56,851 nt of DNA from JAXDJH01 sp034663635 (lineage in GTDB: Bacteria; Actinomycetota; CADDZG01; WHSQ01). The position numbers and the translations under genes are program-made. Positions 50,565-56,851 of this stretch are shown in pieces. Below the pieces are notes generated by a model. That model worked only from the letters and a program-made list of their open reading frames with translations, was not told where the DNA came from and ran no database searches. Each line of letters begins with the position of its first letter. Position 1 is the first letter of the stretch. Location of the stretch: positions 1 to 56,851 of the forward strand of contig JAXDJH010000010.1 of NCBI GenBank assembly GCA_034663635.1, written 5' to 3'.

Positions 50565-51944
50565 ATGCGCCGGACCATGGCCATCTTCGTAACGGCGATC
50601 TCGATCTGTGCCTTGATGTCTCCGCCGACCACGGCGGCGACCGCCAAGCTGGCGCCCCTTGTCCACCTCGAGCCGGGCCCCGGCGGGTTCATGTCGCCGA
50701 ACGTGTCCTACGTGGCCACGATCCCGATCGACTCACCGGGGATCGGTGCCCGGGTCATGCAGATCGGGGCCCAGAGACGCCTCTACGTGACCGGCGGGCA
50801 AGGCCTAACCATCTACGACGTCACAAACCCGGGCCTGCCCATCGTTCTCGGCCATCTCGAGCTTCCGAACTTCGAGAACGAGGACGTGGCCGTGTCGCAG
50901 GACGGCAACACGGTGCTGATCTCCGACTATCTGGGCGCCTACTACATGTACGTGATCGACACTACGAACCCGGCAGCTCCGGCACTTGCGGGGCAGCTCC
51001 TGCTCGGCGATTTCGGTCACATCGTGTCGTGCATCGATCCGGCCTGCACCTGGGTCTACGGGTCGGAAGGAAGCATCATCGACCTGCACGACAAGACGAA
51101 GCCCGTTCGGACGAGTTATCTGTGGGGCACACAAGTTGGGCTTACGAATAACCAGATGACGGGCGGACACAACATCGAGGTTGACTCGGCTGGTTACGTG
51201 TGGAGCGACACGACCCCGATCACGATGATGAAGGTCAACGACTACATCCATCCCACGAGGATGACTTCCGGCCGAGCTCCCCAGAGTGCGAACACCGCCT
51301 ACCAGCACAACAACATCCGCCCTCTGGCCGATCAATGGCAGCCACGTGTCCCACTCCCCGTCGACGCGACCCCGGAGATGATCGAGGAGGACGCGAAGCT
51401 CCGTCCGGGCGAGATCCTTCTATCCAACGGCGAGACCAACTTGAAAACATCGTGCAGCGGCGGCAGTGGACCGTTCGCCACCTATAGCGTGCGCGACTTC
51501 GACCAAGGTGCGCCTATCCAGCTGGCCGACATCTTTCGGCCTGTGAGCGGCACCTACACGGACGGCAATCCGGCCGTCAACGAGCTGGGTTGCTCGGGTC
51601 ACTGGTTCACCTGGCGCAACGGAATCGTCGCTGCAGGTTGGTACGAACATGGAACTCGTTTCCTGAAGGTGGATCAAGCGACCGGGAAGATCAGCCAGCT
51701 TGGATACTTCCAGCCGGTGGTCGGTTCGGCCTCCGCAGCCCACTGGGTCGATGACGAGTATGTCTACGTTGTGGACTACGAGAGAGGCATCGACATCCTG
51801 CGCTTCGATCGGAGCGCTCCCATCCCGACGAGACGGGACTTCCGTGACTCATGGATGGCGAAATTGGGAGTCATCGATCCACTCGCGAAGGCCGAGCGCT
51901 TCTCCTGCGCTCGCACTTTCAGACAAGCTCTGAAGATCCAGTAG
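50565..51944 (+). CDS. Secreted LVIVD-repeat beta-propeller protein
   Basis: A 459-residue exported protein with a signal peptide (AIFVTAISICALMSPPTTAA). LVIVD-type blades appear as GQGLTIYDVTNPGLPIVLGH, AYYMYVIDTTNPAAPALAGQ, and later GSIIDLHDKTKPVRTSYLWG. His residues (HNIEVDSAGYVW, HNNIRPLADQW) and Cys pairs are conserved between blades. It probably binds a ligand or acts as an exposed scaffold. Its ATG is preceded by AAAGGGG and a palindromic operator lies 83 nt upstream. Its stop overlaps the start of the next secreted protein gene (TAG/GTG), so they are coupled. Confidence 0.82.
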   Translation: MRRTMAIFVTAISICALMSPPTTAATAKLAPLVHLEPGPGGFMSPNVSYVATIPIDSPGIGARVMQIGAQRRLYVTGGQGLTIYDVTNPGLPIVLGHLELPNFENEDVAVSQDGNTVLISDYLGAYYMYVIDTTNPAAPALAGQLLLGDFGHIVSCIDPACTWVYGSEGSIIDLHDKTKPVRTSYLWGTQVGLTNNQMTGGHNIEVDSAGYVWSDTTPITMMKVNDYIHPTRMTSGRAPQSANTAYQHNNIRPLADQWQPRVPLPVDATPEMIEEDAKLRPGEILLSNGETNLKTSCSGGSGPFATYSVRDFDQGAPIQLADIFRPVSGTYTDGNPAVNELGCSGHWFTWRNGIVAAGWYEHGTRFLKVDQATGKISQLGYFQPVVGSASAAHWVDDEYVYVVDYERGIDILRFDRSAPIPTRRDFRDSWMAKLGVIDPLAKAERFSCARTFRQALKIQ

Positions 51945-53431
51945 TGCGTCGGGTTGCAGCCGTCGCCGCGGCCTTGAGCCTCCTTTGCGCGGCCCTTCCC
52001 GCGTTCGCGATCGTCTCCGACCAAGTCGTCGACCACGCGGGCGACTCGTATGGTCCCGCGGATCTCCTCGGCGTTTCCCTTGCGACCGCATTTGAGGAGA
52101 CCCAGGTGGGGGATGGCGTCGTTCGAACGCCGACGGCTCTTACGATTCACATCCGGACCTCGGCCCAGCCGCGAGCCGACGGACCAACGCTTCTCTACAG
52201 ACTCCGCTTCGAGTCCGATGACTGTTCTTCGATCATCGATGCCGCCGTGCGAGGTCCAGCTTCCTCACCCACCGATCCTGCGATGGGAGAGGTTCGCTGG
52301 CGCGGGCTCTCGAACACTTGCCCGCAGGGGAACTCGGGTGTGACCGACTCCGAGTGGACGTCGACAATCGTGTCCGATGGCCTCGTCGTGGCGCTGCCTT
52401 TCGAGTCGATGACATCTCAGGATCTCGAGATACTGGGGCCGGGCAGGGTCATCGGCAATCCTTCGGCCTCGGTGCGGGTCCTGATGGGTCCGTCCAGCGC
52501 ACTGGCCCTTGATGAAACGGCCCAAGGAGCCGACTTCGAAGTGGGATCGGACGTGCCCGCCGACGTCCCATGCACCGAAGGATGTGAGGGCGCCTCCCCG
52601 CCGCCGCCGGCTCCGATGCCGGGGCTACAGAGGGGGACTCCCTACGAGATGCGTGGGCCGGGTTGGATCTCGATGGAGGTCCAAAGCGACGGGCCCGATG
52701 TCGGGTTCGTATTCCATACCGACCGTGCCGAAGCTCCGATGCAGGTTTCTGGTTTCTCTTACACATCCGATACCGAGGAATTCACCGGATCCTTCACCCT
52801 GGGCCTCTACGGCTCTTCGTTTTACGAACCGACCTTCGAGAGCCGTGCGGTCGTCGCCGATGCGCCGGTCTTCGAAGAAGGCCTATACACGAGGACTCAC
52901 GGGTCGGAGTTCACTTCCGACCCGTCTATGGGCGCGGGAGGAGAGCCATTCACCACCAAGCTGGTGATGTCGATGACTGCGGCCCGACTGTCGCGTTGGA
53001 CGCTCTTAGTTGAGGACGACCCCGGGATCCACATCCTCGACTACGAGGTTGGATCCGATGTCCGTCTTTATGTGAACAAGGACTTCAGCGCGGCAGCCAA
53101 CGCGTCTTCGGATGCGGGAGTTGCGGGGGCCGCGCTTGTTGGAGGAGAGAAGAGGTTCGAGGTAGACGACACCCTGCTCGGCGCGTTCTCTCCGGTGTCG
53201 ACTCTCGGCGCTCGGGCCTACGACCTTTCGGTTTCGACTCCGGAAGGCGATCAGGATTGCGAGCTAAAGGTCGGCGGCGGGGCCGAGGAATCCTGTTCTT
53301 TCAGCGACTTCACCGGCGGCCTCAGGTACGGACCGGGGTCCTACACGTTCAAAGCGACGGGAGCCGGCGCGGGCCCGTTCGGTTGGGCCAACGTGATGCT
53401 CTTCGTGATGGACGCGCGCCTCCCCCGTTAG
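51944..53431 (+). CDS. Secreted protein of unknown function, paralog of the 53.4-54.2 kb protein
   Basis: About 495 residues from the GTG at 51944, which overlaps the stop of the LVIVD gene; an open frame runs further back but that part is not conserved. The signal peptide is VAAVAAALSLLCAALPAFA. The first 240 residues share a distinct domain with the protein at 53432-54163: SYGPADLLGVSLAT, TALTIHIRT, LLYRLRFE, a WxxLSNTC-type region and SVRVLM. The C-terminal half (FVFHTDRAEAPMQVSGF...YTSDTEEFTG) is beta-rich and unassigned. It meets the paralogous gene back to back with zero intergenic bases. Confidence 0.7.
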   Translation: MRRVAAVAAALSLLCAALPAFAIVSDQVVDHAGDSYGPADLLGVSLATAFEETQVGDGVVRTPTALTIHIRTSAQPRADGPTLLYRLRFESDDCSSIIDAAVRGPASSPTDPAMGEVRWRGLSNTCPQGNSGVTDSEWTSTIVSDGLVVALPFESMTSQDLEILGPGRVIGNPSASVRVLMGPSSALALDETAQGADFEVGSDVPADVPCTEGCEGASPPPPAPMPGLQRGTPYEMRGPGWISMEVQSDGPDVGFVFHTDRAEAPMQVSGFSYTSDTEEFTGSFTLGLYGSSFYEPTFESRAVVADAPVFEEGLYTRTHGSEFTSDPSMGAGGEPFTTKLVMSMTAARLSRWTLLVEDDPGIHILDYEVGSDVRLYVNKDFSAAANASSDAGVAGAALVGGEKRFEVDDTLLGAFSPVSTLGARAYDLSVSTPEGDQDCELKVGGGAEESCSFSDFTGGLRYGPGSYTFKATGAGAGPFGWANVMLFVMDARLPR

Positions 53432-54163
53432 CTACGGAGTTGGGATGTCGGCGCCGACCGTGAAGTGTCCAGTGGGACGAGTCCCGTCGCCGTCCGGGTA
53501 GAAGAAAAGCTCGATCTGCGTCGAGGCCGAGATGTCGGTGATAGATGTGCCGGGGACGAGCAGATCTCGCTGCCACGATTGCAGGGTGTCGAACGGAGCT
53601 GAGAAAGTGAGTTCCTTCCCCGAGGTCTGCACAACCCAGCCGGTGTTGTAATAAGTGGTCTGGTCAAGCGTTGTCGGATCGGAGTCTTGGACACCGCCGG
53701 GTGCACAAGTGTTGTCCCACTGCCACCAGGTTTCGTCCTCGTCGATGGAGATCGCAGAGCCACCTCCGAGTTCGACCGTGACGCCCGTGTCGCAGGAGGG
53801 TCCGAGTGGAAGCTCTACGTTGTAGAGCACACCGAATCCGCTGGGATCGAAAGCCTCTTCGGTTTTCACGTGGACGGTTATCCCTGTGGCGCGATTGTGG
53901 GGAACGCCGTTCTCATCAGACTCGGTCGCGTAGTCGGTGGTTAACCAAACCTCGCGGAGGTCGGCAGGTCCGTAGGAGTAGCCCGCCGGAGGGAGGCTCG
54001 GTGCTGCAGTTGTCGACGGGGTGTTCGTCAGTGCGTCGTATAAGCCACTGCCGTTCGCATCGCCTGCGGGGTCCAAGATCGCGCCGTCGACGCTTGCGCG
54101 CGCGGGAGCGATCATCGACGCGGCTATCAAGCCGATCGCTAGTACCAATCTCACCTTGCGCAT
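53432..54163 (-). CDS. Secreted protein of unknown function, short paralog of the 51.9-53.4 kb protein
   Basis: About 243 residues from the ATG at 54163, giving a signal peptide (LVLAIGLIAASMIAPARA). An open frame extends to 54601 but lies over the tandem hydrolase gene and is unsupported. The mature domain matches the longer convergent protein: SYGPADLREVWLTT, TGITVHVKT, LYNVELPLGPSC, WWQWDNTC, STQIELFF. It seems to be a beta-sandwich domain with conserved Cys. It lies 29 nt after the tandem hydrolase gene on the same strand, so it is probably cotranscribed with that secreted hydrolase. Confidence 0.7.
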   Translation of the reverse strand: MRKVRLVLAIGLIAASMIAPARASVDGAILDPAGDANGSGLYDALTNTPSTTAAPSLPPAGYSYGPADLREVWLTTDYATESDENGVPHNRATGITVHVKTEEAFDPSGFGVLYNVELPLGPSCDTGVTVELGGGSAISIDEDETWWQWDNTCAPGGVQDSDPTTLDQTTYYNTGWVVQTSGKELTFSAPFDTLQSWQRDLLVPGTSITDISASTQIELFFYPDGDGTRPTGHFTVGADIPTP

Positions 54164-54192
54164 CACTGAGTCTCCTTTGTGACTTTGGGCTG

Positions 54193-56851
54193 TTAGAGAA
54201 GGCCCGCTGCGGTTCCGGCGGGTCGGGGGTCGGAGCGGCATGGTTGACGTAGAGGGGCTCCACACGTCGGTTGTGCGAGGGCGTCCTCCGGGATCGTTTG
54301 ATCGACGGCAAGCGGCAGGACGATGCTCGACGGATGAGCGGAGTCGTGCAGGACCGTCACTGCAGCGGGCCGCGGGTCGGACTTGAAGCCCCAGAGCTGG
54401 GGGAGAGCGGTCGGCGCCTCGATCCAGACCCTGATCTTTGATCCGGTCCTGAACACGTGGCCGAACGGGAAGATCTCGACCCGAACGAGTGCAGGGTCGG
54501 TGATGGAGAGCGGTGCGACGTCTTCGATCTGATGCGTCGGGACCGGAAGGAGCTCGGTGGACGCGCTCTTGTCGAGCGCTCGCTGTTCGGCCCTCAGCCA
54601 TCCTTGTTCGACGAAGACTTCTTGCCCGTCTGGTCGGATCTCGGTGACGGTCACCTGGAAGTCGACGTTCGGTGACGTCGCTGTCACCCAGAGGTCGACC
54701 GAACCCGGACCGAGCATCACGGCGTTGTGATCGAGCGCAGGCGAGGTGTAGGCGAGGGCAGCACCCTTCGGCGGAACGATGTCACCCCAGACGTAGTGAT
54801 TGACCGGGATGGAGCCGTACTGGGGGTTCCCGATCCCTTGGCTGCCCGCCGCATTGTGGGCGTAGGTGTCGGAACCCGCCGCTATCGGAGCCTGTTGCGA
54901 CAGTGCGCCGTTCGAATCCAGGTAGAGATGCCACGGCGTGGCCTGGGTGCCCCAGCGATCGACGGTCGTGCGCCAACGAGGCTCGCCGGCCCCTTGCTCC
55001 CAGAAAACCGTGACGGGAGGCTCGGACTTGTAAGAGTCGATGGCCGTGCCGTCGCGCAGGACCGGGCGCTCCTCGACGTAAGTCTCGATGAAGCGATCGA
55101 GCTCGCGCATCTGGGGTGGGCGGCGGTACATGGCGTGGTCGCCGTTGGAGAGAACCGCTCGGTACGTGATGCCGAGGTCCTCGAAGCGCTCGAGCGAGTT
55201 GACCTGGCGGGACGCAAGCTGCTCGTCCTGCCAAGCGAGGGCCGCATAGACCGGCACTTGGATCTTGTCGAAGTTGTAGAGCGGGCTCCGCGAACGGATC
55301 ATCGGATCGTCGTAAGGATGTTCCTGTGCCTGAAGGAACGGATTGGTCCGAGCGTTCAACGCAAGCTTGTCGAGGTTCTTTGCGCAGGTTTGATCCCCAG
55401 CGAAAGTGTCGGTCGCTGCGGACGCGTAGCCCGGCTCGGGCTGCGCAACGAAAGCCCACAAAGAAGCGAATGCGTAGTTGAGGATCCCGCCCGGGAACGC
55501 GACATCGCGGTAGACGTCGGCGTAGTAGTGACCGGGCGCGATCGCTGCGAGGTGTGGCGGTTGCGCTTCTGCGACGAAGAGCTGAGTGATGCCGGGGTAC
55601 GACTTGCCGATCATCCCTATCTTGCCGGTCGACCAAGGCTGGTCGGCGAGCCACTCGACCATCTCGTATCCGTCGGGCCCCTCCGACGGTTGGAAGAAGT
55701 CGAACACCCCGTCGGAGCAACCGGTGCCTCTGAGACTGAGTCCGGCAAGTGCGTACCCGCGCGGAAGATAGCGGGCCGCGTAGCCCGAGTCAGGGTCGGC
55801 CCCCGCGTTGTAGCCGTCGTAGGTGAACAGCGTCGGGAAGGGGCCTTCGCCGGCAGGACGGACGACTTCGAACGCGAGCTCGGTGCCGTCGCGCACCGTT
55901 AGGTAGCCCCACTCGCGCACAGCCGCCGCTCCGCCGATCGTCTCGGTCTTCGTGCCGAGGATCCGGGCTTCAGCCTCATGGCCCCGAACGGCGTTGGGGA
56001 CGAACCTGGGGCTCTCCGCGGGGACGCCTGCCGCGCAGTCCGCCAGCGGGGCCAGGGAGGCCTGCCGCTGTGCGACGGAGAGTCCACACTCTTGGGTCAC
56101 TACCGGAAGTCTCAGTATCGAATCGCCGTCTACCGAGACCGCCGCGGAGTAACCGTTGCCCGCGGGGAGGGAAGACGTATCCGAGCCCGACAACAACAGT
56201 CGGAGCTTCGACCCGGCCGCGAGCGTCTTGTCGAACGGGTAGGTGCGGATCCGGTAGGGGATGGAGTAACCGGCAGTTACCGGGTGTCCCCTGAACTGGT
56301 CTTCTGTGTGCTGGACGGACAGGTAGCCGCGCGTCAACACGCGCGTCTTGTTGTCGGCTTTCAGTTCTTGGAGAGTGACGGCGAGATGGGCATCCTGGCG
56401 ATCGATCGAGATCGAGGCGTCGAGGAAAGCTTGACCGGATAGGTGAAGCGGCTCGGTGAGGGTCGCCCCGTCCCAGGTTGCGGATGTCGTCTCCGTGTAG
56501 GGAACGGTCGCTCCGCCCGAGGCCGGCTCTCCCAATACGCCCGCGCCGAGAGCAACGTCGCGCTGCTCGCCCATGCCGGCGAACGACTGCACGGCGCGCC
56601 AGCGATTCTGCTCGTCTTGAACCTGCACGTTCGGCCACGATTCGATGCCGGTGTCTAGCCCGAGCAGCTCGTGGTCGAACCACGCGTGGATCGTGTCGTA
56701 CCAGTCTTCTCGCGCGATGTTGTTCGGCGCGTCGTACGGGTACTTGTGGGCCCACTGTCCGAAGATGGCCCGCTTGAAGGTGGGCAGCTCGTCATACCAG
56801 CCATCGATGTCGATGGGCGAGACGGTCGTGTCGTTCAGACCTTGGACATAG
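54193..56851 (-). CDS. Tandem CocE/S15-type secreted hydrolase, 5'-truncated by window end
   Basis: 885 residues are visible and the frame is open to the window edge (YVQGLNDTTVSPIDIDGWYD). They hold the end of one S15-like unit, with its catalytic His region FGQWAHKYPY and a C-terminal beta-sandwich (TLTEPLHLSGQAFLDASISI, RIRTYPFDKTLAAGSKLRLL), then a linker, then a complete second unit: PFPTLFTYDGYNAG, ALAGLSLRGTGCSDG and the nucleophile elbow GMIGKSYPGITQL, plus its own C-terminal sandwich (VRVEIFPFGHVFRTGSKIRV). The two-unit form is unusual; a single CocE/X-Pro dipeptidyl-peptidase is about 550-650 residues. Function: extracellular ester or peptide hydrolysis, inferred. Confidence 0.85.
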   Translation of the reverse strand, partial: YVQGLNDTTVSPIDIDGWYDELPTFKRAIFGQWAHKYPYDAPNNIAREDWYDTIHAWFDHELLGLDTGIESWPNVQVQDEQNRWRAVQSFAGMGEQRDVALGAGVLGEPASGGATVPYTETTSATWDGATLTEPLHLSGQAFLDASISIDRQDAHLAVTLQELKADNKTRVLTRGYLSVQHTEDQFRGHPVTAGYSIPYRIRTYPFDKTLAAGSKLRLLLSGSDTSSLPAGNGYSAAVSVDGDSILRLPVVTQECGLSVAQRQASLAPLADCAAGVPAESPRFVPNAVRGHEAEARILGTKTETIGGAAAVREWGYLTVRDGTELAFEVVRPAGEGPFPTLFTYDGYNAGADPDSGYAARYLPRGYALAGLSLRGTGCSDGVFDFFQPSEGPDGYEMVEWLADQPWSTGKIGMIGKSYPGITQLFVAEAQPPHLAAIAPGHYYADVYRDVAFPGGILNYAFASLWAFVAQPEPGYASAATDTFAGDQTCAKNLDKLALNARTNPFLQAQEHPYDDPMIRSRSPLYNFDKIQVPVYAALAWQDEQLASRQVNSLERFEDLGITYRAVLSNGDHAMYRRPPQMRELDRFIETYVEERPVLRDGTAIDSYKSEPPVTVFWEQGAGEPRWRTTVDRWGTQATPWHLYLDSNGALSQQAPIAAGSDTYAHNAAGSQGIGNPQYGSIPVNHYVWGDIVPPKGAALAYTSPALDHNAVMLGPGSVDLWVTATSPNVDFQVTVTEIRPDGQEVFVEQGWLRAEQRALDKSASTELLPVPTHQIEDVAPLSITDPALVRVEIFPFGHVFRTGSKIRVWIEAPTALPQLWGFKSDPRPAAVTVLHDSAHPSSIVLPLAVDQTIPEDALAQPTCGAPLRQPCRSDPRPAGTAAGLL

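Noticed and set aside
1..56851. tRNA, rRNA, CRISPR arrays, insertion sequences, prophage.
   Set aside because: No cloverleaf, regularly spaced repeats, transposase motif or phage structural gene was recognised; a tRNAscan or CRISPR search was not run.

Overview
The window is GC-rich DNA with densely packed genes, many overlapping at start/stop codons, frequent GTG/TTG starts and many secreted beta-propeller proteins. A mycothiol-dependent-isomerase-type (MDMPI) protein, a SigE-type ECF sigma factor, a PucR/CdaR regulator and an LPFTG-anchored surface protein all point to an actinobacterium, probably an uncultured soil or aquatic lineage. No rRNA, tRNA, CRISPR array, transposase, integrase or phage structural gene was seen.

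Layout. (1) 1-6.1 kb: metal homeostasis. A PHP-domain secreted protein and a YibE/F start face a two-gene permease unit (UPF0718 with a His-rich loop, plus TIGR03943), followed by a complete zinc uptake operon znuA-znuC-znuB-zur with a Zur-like box upstream. (2) 6.2-12.2 kb: a peptide-type ABC binding protein, small enzymes, an output-less response regulator, and a PPOX-alcohol dehydrogenase pair preceded by two DosR-like palindromes. (3) 12.3-22.9 kb: secreted TolB/propeller proteins, an ECF sigma/anti-sigma-like operon, Asp-box (BNR) proteins, DinB proteins (one frameshifted) and small membrane proteins. (4) 22.9-25.5 kb: an overlapping operon YjbR - P-loop kinase - GHKL ATPase with a C-terminal HExxH motif, divergent from a small excisionase-type HTH gene that is followed by an unusual nested stem-loop. 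(5) 25.6-34.3 kb: MFS and YczE transporters, a Cys-module LPFTG surface protein, a second Asp-box protein, a dipeptidase-like secreted protein and an LLM oxidoreductase with an apparent CTG start. (6) 34.4-43.0 kb: a Clp ATPase combining a ClpE-type zinc finger with a ClpC body, a DHCR24-like flavoprotein, an MDMPI protein, and a tightly overlapping operon VOC dioxygenase - HxlR - acyl-CoA ligase - citryl-CoA lyase. (7) 43.0-56.9 kb: an island of secreted hydrolases and unknown secreted proteins (S15-like, subtilisin, alpha/beta hydrolase, LVIVD protein, two paralogous unknown proteins, tandem CocE/S15 protein) arranged around a PucR/CdaR-type regulator and a stand-alone OmpR-type DNA-binding domain.

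The most promising undescribed features are in regions 7 and 4. In region 7 a 14-bp palindrome, TGTGCAnnTGCACA, occurs at least four times, only in intergenic DNA beside the hydrolase genes and the PucR-like gene. This suggests a regulon for secreted degradation. In region 4 the YjbR/P-loop/GHKL-HExxH operon looks like a compact functional cassette of unknown purpose. All calls rest on reading the sequence and on family knowledge; no database search was run.
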